Of a stretch of DNA of 64,000 bases, positions 51,926-62,430 are shown piece after piece. Made by a program: the position numbers and the translations under genes. The notes under the pieces were generated by a model that was given only the letters and a program-made list of their open reading frames with translations, made no database searches and was not told where the DNA came from. The number at the start of each line of letters is the position of its first letter. The first letter of the stretch is position 1. The stretch is from NCBI RefSeq assembly GCF_002369955.1, contig NZ_AP014564.1, forward strand, positions 1,472,996 to 1,536,995. The letters are read 5' to 3'. The DNA comes from Ichthyobacterium seriolicida. GTDB taxonomy: Bacteria > Bacteroidota > Bacteroidia > Flavobacteriales > Ichthyobacteriaceae.

Positions 51926-53980
51926 TCAACTTGGATATTCTACCCTTAAATGGTATATATCTGTCAATTTACTCTTGACCACTTCTTTAATTTTTGTTAT
52001 GTCTTTGAAGGTTATTTCAGAATCTTTAAATTGTTTTTCTTCTATTTGATCTTCAACTATTTTTTCTACTAGTGCATCTATATCGTCAATAGTAGGATTA
52101 TTAATACTTCTAGATGCAGCTTCTATAGAATCTACTATCATCAAAATAGACGTTTCTTTTGAAAAGGGTTTAGGGCCCTTATACTTAAAGTCTTCTTTAT
52201 TTACTTTTTCATTTGAATCTAATTCTAACTTATAAAAATATTTTACCGTAGAAGTGCCGTGATGAGTACTTATAAAGTCTATTACCTTATTTGGAAGCTT
52301 GTTTTCCTTTGCTATACTTATTCCCTTTGTCACATGATCTATGATAATAGAGGCGCTCTCCTTTGGGCTCAATTTATCGTGTAAATTACTGCCCGTTCTT
52401 TGATTCTCGATGAAATACAAAGGATTAAACATTTTACCTATGTCGTGGTATAGAGCCCCTACCCTAACGAGAGAATAATCAGCACCTATTTCCATAGCTG
52501 CAGCCTCTGCTATATTAGCCACCTGCAGTGAATGTTGAAAAGTGCCTGGCGCTTTATTAGCTAATTTTTTTAAAACACGAGAATTTGTATCGGATAATTC
52601 CAAAATAGAGATATAAGAGGTAATCCCAAATATTTTTTCACACATGTATATAAGAGGATGTGCAAATAGAGTCAATAATCCGCTAAATAAAAACATCATT
52701 ATATTTAACATATTAGACATATTTATATCTGTTAAACTACCAGATTGTATAACAGTAAATGCTATATATGTTACGATATATGTAATGGTTATCCTAGACA
52801 CACATATAAATAAATTAGCTCTTTTGACTATGTTGCCCACATATAAAACTGTTATAACACCTGCCACAATCTGAATAAACATAAATTCAAAACCGTTTGA
52901 AACCACAATACCGATCATCAAAATGGTTATAATGTGTACAAATAATGCTAATTTGTTATCAAAAAAAGTTCTAAGTACTAAGGGGAGAGAACAAAAGGGA
53001 ATAACATATAAATAACTAGAATCTATATTGATTATTGTACATGTTATAAATAATATGAATAGTATAATTGTTATCAACAGGGATAAGTGCTTATTACTTT
53101 TCAGAACATTAGGGTTGAAGTTTTTTAGAAAAATATAAAGTGAAACGAAAAGTACAGATACTAAAACGATAAATCCTATTGTAATAGATACAATATCGAC
53201 ATTTCCCTCTAATCTATTTTCATATCCTTTTTTTAAAGAGTCTAATAATTCCATCTTTTCTGATGTGACAATATCCCCTTTGGCTATGATTTTAGTGTTT
53301 TCATACACTAGTCCTTTAGTGTAAATTATATTTTGAAGTTCTCTTTCTAAAAATTTATCAGTCTTATCCTTGCTAAAGGAGACATTTTCTACTATTAATT
53401 CTATTAATATTTTTTTTACTGGTAAATACAGCGCTGAATTCTCTATTTCTAGTTTCTGTATTATATGATCGATTGCATCATCTTTTTGATACATCTCTTC
53501 GAAGATAATATCTCTATAAACATTATCTTCCACGATGCTAACTACCTGATCAGCAGATTTGATATTAACACCAGATTTTACAAGTCCCTTATTATAAATT
53601 TCTTTTAAATGCCTTAAAACTCTATGGGATAAGTTATTTTTTTCTATTATATCTCTGTATGGTATAACATCTAAAAGAGAGAGGCGTTTACTTATATTTT
53701 CTAAGATATTTGGAACTATTTCATCATTTTTTATGAAGTATAACTTAGAATTATTTTTTATGATATTCTCTTCAGCCTCTATTTCTTTTTCGCTTTTTAT
53801 TATGGGAAAATCAAATTTGGAATAAAGAGTTTTATTCATCCAAGGTTTTCCTTTTTGATATTCGTATTGGAAGTTATTTTTTTTAGGAAATATATACACT
53901 GTAAAAAATATCGCAAAAACAAACATCGATATTCTATACACTTTTCGAGTATTCTTTAATTCTAAATTGGGGAAAAACAT
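51926..53980 (-). CDS. 7TM-HD family cyclic-di-AMP phosphodiesterase (PgpH-like)
   Basis: 684 aa. An N-terminal helix (~15-32) is followed by a ~230-residue extracytoplasmic 7TMR-HDED domain, seven hydrophobic segments (~265-440) and a cytoplasmic HD domain. The HD domain is seen in QHSLQVANIAEAAAMEIGAD, VRVGALYHDIGKMFNP and IIDHVTKGI, with STHHGTSTVKYFY completing the metal site. In Firmicutes PgpH hydrolyses c-di-AMP; extending that activity here is inference. A TAAATTTG box lies upstream at 54019-54026 (minus). Confidence 0.9.
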   Translation of the reverse strand: MFFPNLELKNTRKVYRISMFVFAIFFTVYIFPKKNNFQYEYQKGKPWMNKTLYSKFDFPIIKSEKEIEAEENIIKNNSKLYFIKNDEIVPNILENISKRLSLLDVIPYRDIIEKNNLSHRVLRHLKEIYNKGLVKSGVNIKSADQVVSIVEDNVYRDIIFEEMYQKDDAIDHIIQKLEIENSALYLPVKKILIELIVENVSFSKDKTDKFLERELQNIIYTKGLVYENTKIIAKGDIVTSEKMELLDSLKKGYENRLEGNVDIVSITIGFIVLVSVLFVSLYIFLKNFNPNVLKSNKHLSLLITIILFILFITCTIINIDSSYLYVIPFCSLPLVLRTFFDNKLALFVHIITILMIGIVVSNGFEFMFIQIVAGVITVLYVGNIVKRANLFICVSRITITYIVTYIAFTVIQSGSLTDINMSNMLNIMMFLFSGLLTLFAHPLIYMCEKIFGITSYISILELSDTNSRVLKKLANKAPGTFQHSLQVANIAEAAAMEIGADYSLVRVGALYHDIGKMFNPLYFIENQRTGSNLHDKLSPKESASIIIDHVTKGISIAKENKLPNKVIDFISTHHGTSTVKYFYKLELDSNEKVNKEDFKYKGPKPFSKETSILMIVDSIEAASRSINNPTIDDIDALVEKIVEDQIEEKQFKDSEITFKDITKIKEVVKSKLTDIYHLRVEYPS

Positions 53981-54052
53981 AGGTTTTTATACGCAGATTT
54001 TAAGTGTAAAAAAAGACCCAAATTTAAATAGTATTTGCTAGAATATCTAATT

Positions 54053-54634
54053 TTAGAAAGAGTAACCAATAGAAAATAGGTTTATCATCCCCCCACTATA
54101 TTGATAAGTACTATTTTTAGTAAATCCAACTCCATATGTCATTCCTAATGCTATATCGATACAGATACTAGTGCCTGTTATAATATGTTGATATCCAACT
54201 AGTAAGTCTGAGTTTAATAAATCTCTATCCTCCTTGTTATGTTTATCATCTTTATTATCTTCCTTATAAATCTTCCCATACCCTAAAGAAGGAAATAAAT
54301 AAAGACCTATAGGAGCGCTATTTGAAAAATAATATCTAAAACCGCCATTTGCTGCCCAATAGAAATAATGGAAATTTGTATAATCTTCAATATGAGTTAG
54401 TATTTCAATATTTAGAGATAATTTATCATTCATAACCCTTTCATATCTAGGAATTGCATTTAGAGTTTTCACACGAAAAACTACAGTGTTTATCATAGAT
54501 AATAATACACCACTTGCACTAATCTTAATTATGTTTTTAGCTTTTGTTTCCACATTGTCACTAGGATTATTTTGGGCATTTATAGATGGATTAAAAATAA
54601 ATAAGACTGTGAGTACTAAAAATATTTTTCTCAT
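54053..54634 (-). CDS. DUF3575-like outer-membrane protein, paralogue 1
   Basis: 193 aa. Signal peptide MRKIFLVLTVLFIFNPSINAQ, then a small beta-barrel-like protein (KNIIKISASGVLL, PRYERVMNDKLSLNIEI, GGFRYYFSNSAPIGLYLFPSLGYG, DLLVGYQHIITGTSICIDIALGMTYG). The pattern fits the DUF3575 family of outer-membrane proteins of unknown function. It is a tandem paralogue of the gene at 54716, with signal peptides about 70 percent alike by eye. Confidence 0.8.
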   Translation of the reverse strand: MRKIFLVLTVLFIFNPSINAQNNPSDNVETKAKNIIKISASGVLLSMINTVVFRVKTLNAIPRYERVMNDKLSLNIEILTHIEDYTNFHYFYWAANGGFRYYFSNSAPIGLYLFPSLGYGKIYKEDNKDDKHNKEDRDLLNSDLLVGYQHIITGTSICIDIALGMTYGVGFTKNSTYQYSGGMINLFSIGYSF

Positions 54635-54715
54635 AATACGTTTTTTTATTGTGAGATTAATAACATATTCTGTTTACGATAAATAACTAAAAATTTAGTT
54701 TTGTGAATTATATTC

Positions 54716-55300
54716 CTAAAAAAGATAACCGACAGAACAAACACCCGTTGACTGAATAGGTCGATCAAGACCTGTATTTATACCTGATCTAATTCCTAAT
54801 GCCAAATCAAAATAAATATCAGTACCAAGTATAGTATTCTGATATCCAATTAGTATTCCTAGATTGAAGCCATATAGACTATCGGTTTTACTCATATGTG
54901 ATGAAGCAGACAAGTAATAACCTATAGGAGCATTAGTTGAAAAATAACCTGTAGGAACACCATTTGAAAAATAATATCTAAAAGCGACATCTACATTTAA
55001 AAAGTGAAAACTAATATCCATAGTTTCTGTCATTACATCAATATAAATAGAGAATTTATTATTTATAACCCTTTCATAACCAAGTGATAGTATAGATAAT
55101 TTAAAACTATAACTGTCGTCATACAAGTCTCGTATTAAAGGACTTAATGAAGGACTTAATGAAGGAACTAAAATGTCAATTACATTTGTCTTAATTATAT
55201 TTTTACCTTTTATATCTATACTATTGCTAGGATTATATTGGGCATTTATAGATGACTTAAAAACAAATAAAAGAACAAAAAGTAAAAATATTTTTCTCAT
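54716..55300 (-). CDS. DUF3575-like outer-membrane protein, paralogue 2
   Basis: 194 aa with the same layout as its neighbour: signal peptide ending INAQ, KNIIKTNVIDILV, LGYERVINNKFSIYIDV, VAFRYYFSNG. It carries two small internal duplications absent from the other copy: SLSPSLSP (a 12-bp tandem repeat) and FSNGVPTGYFSTNAPIGYYL (a ~30-bp repeat). Both lie at predicted loops. Function unknown. Confidence 0.8.
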   Translation of the reverse strand: MRKIFLLFVLLFVFKSSINAQYNPSNSIDIKGKNIIKTNVIDILVPSLSPSLSPLIRDLYDDSYSFKLSILSLGYERVINNKFSIYIDVMTETMDISFHFLNVDVAFRYYFSNGVPTGYFSTNAPIGYYLSASSHMSKTDSLYGFNLGILIGYQNTILGTDIYFDLALGIRSGINTGLDRPIQSTGVCSVGYLF

Positions 55301-55483
55301 AATGCGTTTTTTTTAAAAAAGACTTTGTCTGAAAATCAAATCTATAATTTAATATGCTATAGATTTAGATTATTACATTTTACGCGAGTTTATTAGAATT
55401 ATACAAATTCCAATAAAGAGTAGAAATCTAAGTTCGATTAATAAACTTGAGCTGAATAGAGTTTCTTCTTCCCTTCTGATTAA

Positions 55484-56083
55484 TTAGGGTGCTAATATAG
55501 ATTTTCCCCATATATCTTTTTCCTTTTTATATAATATGCGGTTGTGTAATCTATCTTCTTTGTCTTGCCAAAATTCCATTTGTACTGGATTTATTATATA
55601 GCCTCCCCAATTTTTTGGTCTGTATATCCTATCTATCTCGAATTTACTTTTGAATTCATCCCATCTCTTTTCTAAAAAATCACGCGATTCTATCTGCTCA
55701 CTCTGAGGAGAGGCCCAAGCGCTTATCTGACTTCCCAAAGGTCGGGAACTATAATATTTATCAGATTCTGTATCGTTTATCTTTTCTGCTATGCCGTTTA
55801 TGTTTATCTGTCTCTTAAAATTTTGCCAAAAAAAAGTAAGAGAAACTCTGGGATTATTCTCTATAGCTCTCCCCTTTTCACTTTGGTAATTGGTAAAAAA
55901 CACAAATCCTTTTTGGCAAAAACTCTTTAGTAATACAACTCTAGATCTGGGATATCCATTTGATTGTAAAGTAGATAATACCATCACATCGTAATTTGTT
56001 GGATCTTCTTTTTTAGCATGACAAAACCACTTGGAAAACTCAACTATAGGGTCACTATCGGTATTAATTAAGTTTATATCCAT
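55484..56083 (-). CDS. pdxH: Pyridoxamine 5'-phosphate oxidase
   Basis: FMN enzyme that makes pyridoxal 5'-phosphate (199 aa). Motifs: PRSRVVLLKSFCQKGFVFFTN, SEKGRAIENNPRVSLTFFW, YYSSRPLGSQISAWASPQS and the C-terminal RPKNWGGYIINPVQMEFWQ, ending in LHNRILY. With pdxJ at the window's right end it points to de novo vitamin B6 synthesis. The 183-bp gap before the DUF3575 genes holds nothing I can name. Confidence 0.95.
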   Translation of the reverse strand: MDINLINTDSDPIVEFSKWFCHAKKEDPTNYDVMVLSTLQSNGYPRSRVVLLKSFCQKGFVFFTNYQSEKGRAIENNPRVSLTFFWQNFKRQININGIAEKINDTESDKYYSSRPLGSQISAWASPQSEQIESRDFLEKRWDEFKSKFEIDRIYRPKNWGGYIINPVQMEFWQDKEDRLHNRILYKKEKDIWGKSILAP

Positions 56084-56113
56084 TGGTTAATATTCGGATT
56101 TTGAGATAATCTT

Positions 56114-56884
56114 TTAAATATCAATTTCTAGACCGTCATATGCTAAGAATATATTCTCTGGCAATTCTCTTTGAACTTCACAGTGAAAACCCATTGATTC
56201 ACTAATATGAGTTATATAGGCTTTTTTAGGATTAACTTCTCTTATCAGAGCCAAAGCCTGATCTAAATTAAAATGAGAAAAATGTTCTTCTTTTCTAAAA
56301 GCACTTATTATCAAGTTATCTAGATTAGATATCTTTTCTTTTTCACTTTCTTCTATTTTAGAGATGTCTGTTATATATGCTGTTTTTTTGACTATATAGC
56401 CTAAAATAGGAAGTTTTCCATGTATTACCTCAACTGGAATAAACTTTACATCGCCTATAAAAAACTCTTTTTTAACATCTATAATATGCTCTTCCAAACG
56501 AGGAACAGAGTCGTATTTATGTTCTAAATACATATAAGAATACCTATCTCTAATAGCTTTTATAACTCTATGCTGTCCATATATAGGCATATCTTTTTTA
56601 TCCATCTGCCATATGGCTTTTATATCATCTATGCCAGCTACGTGATCGGAATGCTCATGAGTGAAAATAATAGCTCTTAACTTATAACATCCAACTTTCA
56701 ACATTTGTTGTCTAAAATCAGGGCCACAGTCTATTAAGTAATTTAGACCTTTTATAGTCAATAAAGCCGATGATCTCAATCTGATATCTCTTTCTCTTGC
56801 ATACAAACTCACAGGATTTTTAGACCCTATCTCTGGAATGCCTTTTGACGCTCCAGTTCCCAAGAAAATTAATTTATCGCCCAT
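56114..56884 (-). CDS. Metallo-beta-lactamase-fold hydrolase (PhnP-like)
   Basis: 256 aa. The metal-binding motif THEHSDHVAGIDD has His76, His78, Asp80 and His81. Family PhnP-like features are the N-terminal FLGTGASKGIPEIG and LIDCGPDFRQQML. The later His ligands lie in EVIHGKLPILGY and ITHISESMGFH. Likely a phosphodiesterase of cyclic or oligonucleotide substrates; the substrate is not defined. It is 9 bp from lipA upstream. Confidence 0.88.
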   Translation of the reverse strand: MGDKLIFLGTGASKGIPEIGSKNPVSLYARERDIRLRSSALLTIKGLNYLIDCGPDFRQQMLKVGCYKLRAIIFTHEHSDHVAGIDDIKAIWQMDKKDMPIYGQHRVIKAIRDRYSYMYLEHKYDSVPRLEEHIIDVKKEFFIGDVKFIPVEVIHGKLPILGYIVKKTAYITDISKIEESEKEKISNLDNLIISAFRKEEHFSHFNLDQALALIREVNPKKAYITHISESMGFHCEVQRELPENIFLAYDGLEIDI

Positions 56885-56893
56885 TACAACGCC

Positions 56894-57760
56894 CTAAACT
56901 AAATGATTTTTTCCCATATATGAAGATCTCACTAAAGGACCACTTTCCACATATTTAAATCCCATTTCTATTCCTATCTTCTTATATTCTTGAAAAACTT
57001 CAGGTTTAATGAATTCTATAACAGGCAAGTGTTTAGGGGTAGGTTGAAGATATTGACCTATGGTCACAATGTCTACTTTATGATCTTTTAAATCTATCAG
57101 CGTATCTATGACTTCAGATTTTTTTTCTCCAAGTCCTAACATGATACCTGTTTTAGTTCTTTTCTGTTTGTTTTCTTTAATGTACTTGAGCACTTCTAAA
57201 CTCCTTTCGTATTTGGCTTGTATTCTCACAGCACGTGTCAACCTCTTGACTGTCTCCATATTATGAGATATGATCTCTGGAGCTACCTTTATGAGTCTAT
57301 CTATATTTTTTGTCTTACCAGCAAAATCTGGGATTAATGTTTCCAAAGTAGTATTGGGATTTATACGCCTTACAGCCTTTACAGTTTCAGCCCAAATGAT
57401 AGATCCTCCATCTTCTAATTCGTCTCTATCTACCGATGTGAGCACAGCGTGTTTTATATTCATCCGCTGTATGGACTGTGCAACTTTATCCGGTTCATTC
57501 CAATCCACTGGAAGAGGCCTCCCAGTATAAACAGCACAAAAACCACACGACCTAGTGCATATATTTCCTAATATCATAAAAGTAGCTGTTCCCTGTCCCC
57601 AACACTCTCCCATATTAGGGCATTTACCGCTCTCGCATATAGTGTGAAGTTTATAATTATCAACTACCTTTCTGAGATTTGTGTATTTTTTTCCTATAGG
57701 TAATTTTACCTTTAACCATTTTGGTTTTTCCTTCTTTACAGGAGGAGACATTAATTCCAT
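56894..57760 (-). CDS. lipA: Lipoyl synthase
   Basis: Radical SAM enzyme inserting two sulfurs into octanoyl groups on lipoyl domains. The auxiliary cluster cysteines are Cys42, Cys47 and Cys53 ([12 protein letters not shown]). The radical SAM cluster is Cys68, Cys72, Cys75 (CTRSCGFC). [11 protein letters not shown] near the end holds the conserved RSSY. 288 aa. The start overlaps the 3' end of the outer-membrane protein gene by 10 bp. Confidence 0.96.
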   Translation of the reverse strand: MELMSPPVKKEKPKWLKVKLPIGKKYTNLRKVVDNYKLHTICESGKCPNMGECWGQGTATFMILGNICTRSCGFCAVYTGRPLPVDWNEPDKVAQSIQRMNIKHAVLTSVDRDELEDGGSIIWAETVKAVRRINPNTTLETLIPDFAGKTKNIDRLIKVAPEIISHNMETVKRLTRAVRIQAKYERSLEVLKYIKENKQKRTKTGIMLGLGEKKSEVIDTLIDLKDHKVDIVTIGQYLQPTPKHLPVIEFIKPEVFQEYKKIGIEMGFKYVESGPLVRSSYMGKNHLV

Positions 57761-58524
57761 TTAGTTCCAAAATTAAAGGTTATGTAAAATCCAGCGAAAT
57801 AACTATAATTTTTAGCTAAGTGCATCATGGGTATCTCTTTAAAAAAATAATCTATCACAGCACCTACCTCTAAGGAGGTGATCTTTTTTCTAAGTAAATG
57901 CCAATCGAATACTAAACCTCCTTTAATATAGGTTCCAGGACAGATGACACTCTCACTAATGCCATTGAAAAATGAAGTATCTCTAATAATATTTATGTAA
58001 TCGTGTTTTAAAGGATCGTATCTCTCTATGTTTTTTTCTTCCTCTTTTTTTACCATAAAGGGAACGGGAGCTATCTCTAAATATACTGGAACTAATACTC
58101 CAAGAGAAAAACCACCGTAAAGGATATATTCTATACTTACACTGCCCACTTCTCGTTTAGGTATGATTTCATATATACGACCCCATCCAATCCTAAAGGA
58201 TAAAAAATCATTTAGTTTGCCATAAACAAACCTATTACTAATATCGCCCTGATATATGCTATTGGTTTTTATCTCTTTCTCGTGCTGAAATATAGAAAAT
58301 TCTAATTCAAAGGAATTTTTATAAAAAGCCATTTCTCCATAGAAATACCTCATATTCAACAAATAAGCATTAGAGGCAAATCCACCACCCCCTGAAATCA
58401 TTTTTGTGTATATTAAACCACCTAAATCTGGAGAACCTATGTCTATTTGTTGGTTTTGTGCAAATACCCTTGAACTAAGCAATAAAATAATTGATATATA
58501 AACAAACCCTTTATACAAAATCAA
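57751..58524 (-). CDS. Outer-membrane protein of unknown function
   Basis: 257 aa. A signal peptide ([23 protein letters not shown]) precedes alternating beta-strand-like sequence: [23 protein letters not shown]-like stretches, [10 protein letters not shown]-type strands and a terminal [11 protein letters not shown]. It is probably a small outer-membrane barrel of a Bacteroidota-specific family. I do not recognise the family. Overlap with lipA suggests joint transcription, possibly only for operon economy. Confidence 0.75.
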   Translation of the reverse strand: MILYKGFVYISIILLLSSRVFAQNQQIDIGSPDLGGLIYTKMISGGGGFASNAYLLNMRYFYGEMAFYKNSFELEFSIFQHEKEIKTNSIYQGDISNRFVYGKLNDFLSFRIGWGRIYEIIPKREVGSVSIEYILYGGFSLGVLVPVYLEIAPVPFMVKKEEEKNIERYDPLKHDYINIIRDTSFFNGISESVICPGTYIKGGLVFDWHLLRKKITSLEVGAVIDYFFKEIPMMHLAKNYSYFAGFYITFNFGTKWN

Positions 58525-58594
58525 TATTTGAAATATTTAGAGCTGCTAAATTAGAAAAATTACTCCTAATCCTATTCACATTCACTCTAAAACT

Positions 58595-60754
58595 CTAATA
58601 TTTCTCTTTTGGATGAACTATTTCCATCTCATCTATGAGGTGTTTAGAATCCGCAAATTTATCTATCACAAATAATATATAACGAATATCTACCATAATA
58701 TTCCTACATATAGATGGATCGTAATTTATATCACTCATAGTTCCTTCCCATACTCTATCAAAGTTCAAGCCTATTAAATTTCCATGGGCATCTATGGCTG
58801 GACTCCCAGAATTCCCTCCTGTAGTGTGATTGCTACCTAAGAAACAAACAGGCATCTTACCATCTTTGCCATAAATGCCGTAATCTTTCTTTTGATATAA
58901 GTCAATTAACTTTTGAGGTAAATCAAATTCATAATCTCCAGGTTTATATTTTTTCACAACTCCTTCTAAATAAGAAAAAGGACTGTATTCAACTCCCTTT
59001 TCTGACTTATATCCTCTGACTTTTCCGTAGCTCAACCTAAGTGTTCCATTGGCATCTGGAGAGTACTTTTTCTCAGGAAAAACTTCCATCTGAGCCTTTA
59101 TATATTTCCTCTGTAAATCTTTTATATCAGAATTAATTCTATCGTAATTTACCATAGTATTCTGATTATATACCTCTATTATGCTTTTAGATAATTTACA
59201 CATGGGATCTTCCAAAATCATTTTCATCAATTCTGGTATGCTCTTTTCTTCTATATACGATTTAAGAGCTCTAGGCTTTGTCAATACTGTTTTAGAGAAT
59301 AATTCCTTTGACATTTTTTCGTAATCTCGTTGATACTCTTCTGACAGATCATTTAGATATTTAGGTATGAACTCCTCACCTATTTCAGCCATATATATAC
59401 CTATCAAACTCTGAAATATTTCCATATCTACTTTTTCTGTGTAATTATCAAAGTGATCATCCACATAGTTTAGAATATCTTTTTTGATTTTTTCAGCATT
59501 TTCTGTCCCCTCCCCATCGCCTAAGAAACTTTTTATCTTACTGTAAAATTTTAATATATCAGTATTGTAATACATCTCTGTGAAATAATCCTTAGCCCTT
59601 GAATATGGCAAAATCTCTTTGTAATATTTTTCAAATCCATCTAATATTTCTTCGTACTCTCTATTACCCTTTACTCTTTTTCTAAACTCATCTTCAAAAT
59701 CTTGTTTCTTATCTAGAGTATTTGTTTGTTTTAAACCATAGGACTCCCCTATCCACTTTTTCCAATAGTTAGCTATTCTAGATTGCTTAGACGCGTATTT
59801 TATTCTATCTGTTTCACTCGATCTCATATGTCTGTCTAGCACTTTTAGAGACTCATTTCTAATGGATATTTTAATATGGTTATTGGTGTTTATTATCTGT
59901 TTTACAGCTACTGATGGGAGATATTTATCAGTTTTACCAGGAAATCCAAATATCATTGTAAAGTCTCCTTCGTCTACTCCATCTATGGAAATAGGAAAAA
60001 AGTGCTTTGGCTTATACGGAATATTATCTTTAGAAAATTCCGCTGGTTTATTATCCTTTCCTGCATATATCCTAAACAAAGTGAAATCTCCAGTATGTCT
60101 AGGCCACATCCAGTTATCAGTATCTGAACCGTATTTCCCTATTGATGAAGGTGGAGCTCCTACAAGTCTTATATCTTTAAATTCCTCAGTTATAAAAGCC
60201 AGATACATATTGCCATTATAAAAAGGTTTTATCATAATATTCTCATGCGACTCTAATATTGTATTTTCTTTGATTTTTTCTATATTTTGAGAAATCATAT
60301 CAGCTCTTTTGCTCTCTTTTATATCAGATGTAATACCCATAAGGACAGAGTCAGTTATATCGTATATATTTTTTACAAAGGTGGCACTCAGATTTTTATT
60401 AGGTAATTCTTGATTTCTAGTCTTTGCCCAAAAACCTTCTTTTAAATAGTTATTTTCCAAAGAAGAGTGTTTTTGTATACTGTGATAGCCACAATGGTGA
60501 TTAGTTAATAATAAGCCTTCTGCTGATATTATTTGAGCTGTACATCCTCCTAAGCGCACCACAGCGTCTTTTATACTAGGTTTATTTAGACTGTAAATAT
60601 CTTTTGTAGATATACGAAGTCCCATTTTTTTCATTTCTTTTTCCTCATCACTATCTATGGTATGTGGAAGCAACATACCTCCTGATTGAGAAAAAAGATT
60701 ATAAGATAGTAAATTAAAAGATGTTATAGTTATTAGGATTATTTTTTTCATCAT
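58595..60754 (-). CDS. S46-family dipeptidyl-peptidase, DPP11-type
   Basis: Periplasmic or surface serine exopeptidase that releases dipeptides. The start at 60754 (MMKKIILIT) gives a clean signal peptide; the upstream in-frame codons 60787-60755 would spoil it. The catalytic His is in LLLTNHHCGYHS and Ser in TGGNSGSPAIDA. The residue 18 positions after the catalytic Ser is Arg (LIGLNFDRVWEG). In Porphyromonas DPP11 the equivalent Arg673 (Ser655) gives Asp/Glu specificity, while DPP7 has Gly there. So acidic-residue specificity is likely by analogy. ~719 aa, normal length. A TAAATTTG box lies upstream (60785-60792, minus). Confidence 0.92.
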   Translation of the reverse strand: MMKKIILITITSFNLLSYNLFSQSGGMLLPHTIDSDEEKEMKKMGLRISTKDIYSLNKPSIKDAVVRLGGCTAQIISAEGLLLTNHHCGYHSIQKHSSLENNYLKEGFWAKTRNQELPNKNLSATFVKNIYDITDSVLMGITSDIKESKRADMISQNIEKIKENTILESHENIMIKPFYNGNMYLAFITEEFKDIRLVGAPPSSIGKYGSDTDNWMWPRHTGDFTLFRIYAGKDNKPAEFSKDNIPYKPKHFFPISIDGVDEGDFTMIFGFPGKTDKYLPSVAVKQIINTNNHIKISIRNESLKVLDRHMRSSETDRIKYASKQSRIANYWKKWIGESYGLKQTNTLDKKQDFEDEFRKRVKGNREYEEILDGFEKYYKEILPYSRAKDYFTEMYYNTDILKFYSKIKSFLGDGEGTENAEKIKKDILNYVDDHFDNYTEKVDMEIFQSLIGIYMAEIGEEFIPKYLNDLSEEYQRDYEKMSKELFSKTVLTKPRALKSYIEEKSIPELMKMILEDPMCKLSKSIIEVYNQNTMVNYDRINSDIKDLQRKYIKAQMEVFPEKKYSPDANGTLRLSYGKVRGYKSEKGVEYSPFSYLEGVVKKYKPGDYEFDLPQKLIDLYQKKDYGIYGKDGKMPVCFLGSNHTTGGNSGSPAIDAHGNLIGLNFDRVWEGTMSDINYDPSICRNIMVDIRYILFVIDKFADSKHLIDEMEIVHPKEKY

Positions 60755-60784
60755 AACGAGAATTTGTAAATACAGATAAGCGGG

Positions 60785-60792
60785 CAAATTTA
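60785..60792 (-). promoter_or_regulatory. Possible -7 box of the S46 peptidase gene
   Basis: TAAATTTG on the minus strand, 31 bp before the chosen start. It matches TAnnTTTG, but no good TTTG at -33 was seen. Confidence 0.4.
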
Positions 60793-60880
60793 TGTAAATA
60801 TATTTTTTACCTTAGGTTGAAGTATTCTAATTGAGATTGCGATTTTAATGCTCAGTAGTTTAAAATAAGAATAAACAGTA

Positions 60881-60888
60881 TATATTTG
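60881..60888 (+). promoter_or_regulatory. Possible -7 box upstream of the DUF151-thyA operon
   Basis: TATATTTG matches TAnnTTTG exactly, with only a weak -33 (GTTTA at 60857). The distance to the first start codon is about 150 bp, so a long leader would follow. Confidence 0.4.
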
Positions 60889-61036
60889 CCCGTGTTAGGC
60901 TGTAGTTAGCTTTTTAATAGCAAAAACAAGTCAGTTCGTATTTAGAAAAAAGGAGTTTTTTATATACTTTTATTATTATAAGATCAGGGATTATTATTTA
61001 TCTGTATTATTGAGTGCTTATGATAATACCTAAAAA

Positions 61037-61615
61037 ATGTTGACGATGAAAAAAGATTTATTGAGGTTGAGTATAGAAGGTATCTCTTATACTAAGTCCG
61101 AAAACATCTATGCTATTATTTTAAGTGAGAATAGTGAGAATAGGAAAATACCAATAATCATTGGAGCTATTGAGGCTCAATCTATTCTTTGTGCTATAGA
61201 AAGAAACACTGATAACAGCAGACCTGCCATTCATGATTTATTCAAAATATTTTCTGATTCGTATGGAATAGATTTAGTTTACGTCATTATAGATAAAATA
61301 GAAAACGGAATTTTTCATTCGTCGATAGTGTGCTCTAGAGGTGGACAAGAGATAAACAACATAGATTCTAAAACTTCTGATGCTATCGCTTTAGCTATAC
61401 GTTTTAGGGCTCCCATATACATAAGAAAAAATATTATGGATATAGCTGGCTTGACAATATTAGATAACAGTGATGAAGAATTTTTAGATGAAAAAAAATC
61501 AAAACTGAGAAATTCCAAAGAGACTCTTATCAAGCTAATGCAAAAAGCTGTTGAAGATGAAGATTACAGATTGGCCGAAGAAATAAAAAATGAGATAAAT
61601 AGAATTAGCAAATAA
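61037..61615 (+). CDS. Bifunctional nuclease (DUF151) with C-terminal UVR motif
   Basis: 192 aa. The DUF151 core covers residues ~5-130 ([43 protein letters not shown]). The end carries a UvrB/UvrC-like helix pair ([20 protein letters not shown]). Family members have been reported as RNase/DNase. A second Met three codons later (61046, MKKDLL) is an equally good start. The stop codon shares one base with the thyA start, so the two are coupled. Confidence 0.87.
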   Translation: MLTMKKDLLRLSIEGISYTKSENIYAIILSENSENRKIPIIIGAIEAQSILCAIERNTDNSRPAIHDLFKIFSDSYGIDLVYVIIDKIENGIFHSSIVCSRGGQEINNIDSKTSDAIALAIRFRAPIYIRKNIMDIAGLTILDNSDEEFLDEKKSKLRNSKETLIKLMQKAVEDEDYRLAEEIKNEINRISK

Positions 61616-62409
61616 TGAAACAGTATTTAGACTTTTTGAGAACTATACTAGATGAAGGTGTCAAAAAAGATGATAGAACAGGCACTGGAACTCTAAGCAT
61701 ATTTGGATATCAAATGCGTTTTGATCTCTCAAAAGGATTCCCATTAGTCACCACTAAAAAGGTTCATTTCGCTTCTGTTGCCCATGAATTATTATGGTTT
61801 TTAAAAGGGGAAACAAATATTTCTTATTTAAAAAATAATAATGTTTCTATTTGGGATGAATGGGCTGATGAAAATGGCGATTTAGGTCCTATTTATGGTC
61901 ATCAGTGGCGCAGCTGGAAAAATGCATCTGGGCAAAGCATAGATCAAATAACCAAAGTTGTAAATGAAATAAAGTTAAATCCCAATTCTAGAAGACTGGT
62001 AGTATCAGCTTGGAACGTAGGAGAATTAGACCATATGAAATTACCTCCTTGTCATATTTTGTTCCAATTTTACATTTTAAATAATAAACTGTCTTGTCAG
62101 TTATATCAAAGGAGCGCTGATGCTTTTTTGGGTGTTCCCTTTAATATTGCTTCATACTCTTTGTTGACTGTCATGATTGCCCAAGTAACTGGTTTGGAAT
62201 TGGGACATTTTATTCACACTTTGGGCGATGCACATATATATTCCAATCATATAGATCAAGTTAAAATGCAACTGTCTAGAGAGCCCAAAACTTTATCTAC
62301 TATAAAGTTAAATAACCAAGTAAAAGATATTTTAGATTTTAAGTTTGAAGATTTTGAACTTCAGAATTATATGTGCCATGCTCCAATAAAAGCCTCTGTA
62401 GCAGTTTGA
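61615..62409 (+). CDS. thyA: Thymidylate synthase
   Basis: Methylates dUMP using methylene-tetrahydrofolate. The nucleophile is Cys146 in [11 protein letters not shown], with [10 protein letters not shown] before and [20 protein letters not shown] after it. 264 aa, the length of the E. coli enzyme. Second gene of the DUF151-thyA-DUF59 group. Confidence 0.97.
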   Translation: MKQYLDFLRTILDEGVKKDDRTGTGTLSIFGYQMRFDLSKGFPLVTTKKVHFASVAHELLWFLKGETNISYLKNNNVSIWDEWADENGDLGPIYGHQWRSWKNASGQSIDQITKVVNEIKLNPNSRRLVVSAWNVGELDHMKLPPCHILFQFYILNNKLSCQLYQRSADAFLGVPFNIASYSLLTVMIAQVTGLELGHFIHTLGDAHIYSNHIDQVKMQLSREPKTLSTIKLNNQVKDILDFKFEDFELQNYMCHAPIKASVAV

Positions 62410-62430
62410 TTATTATTTAATTTTTATAAA

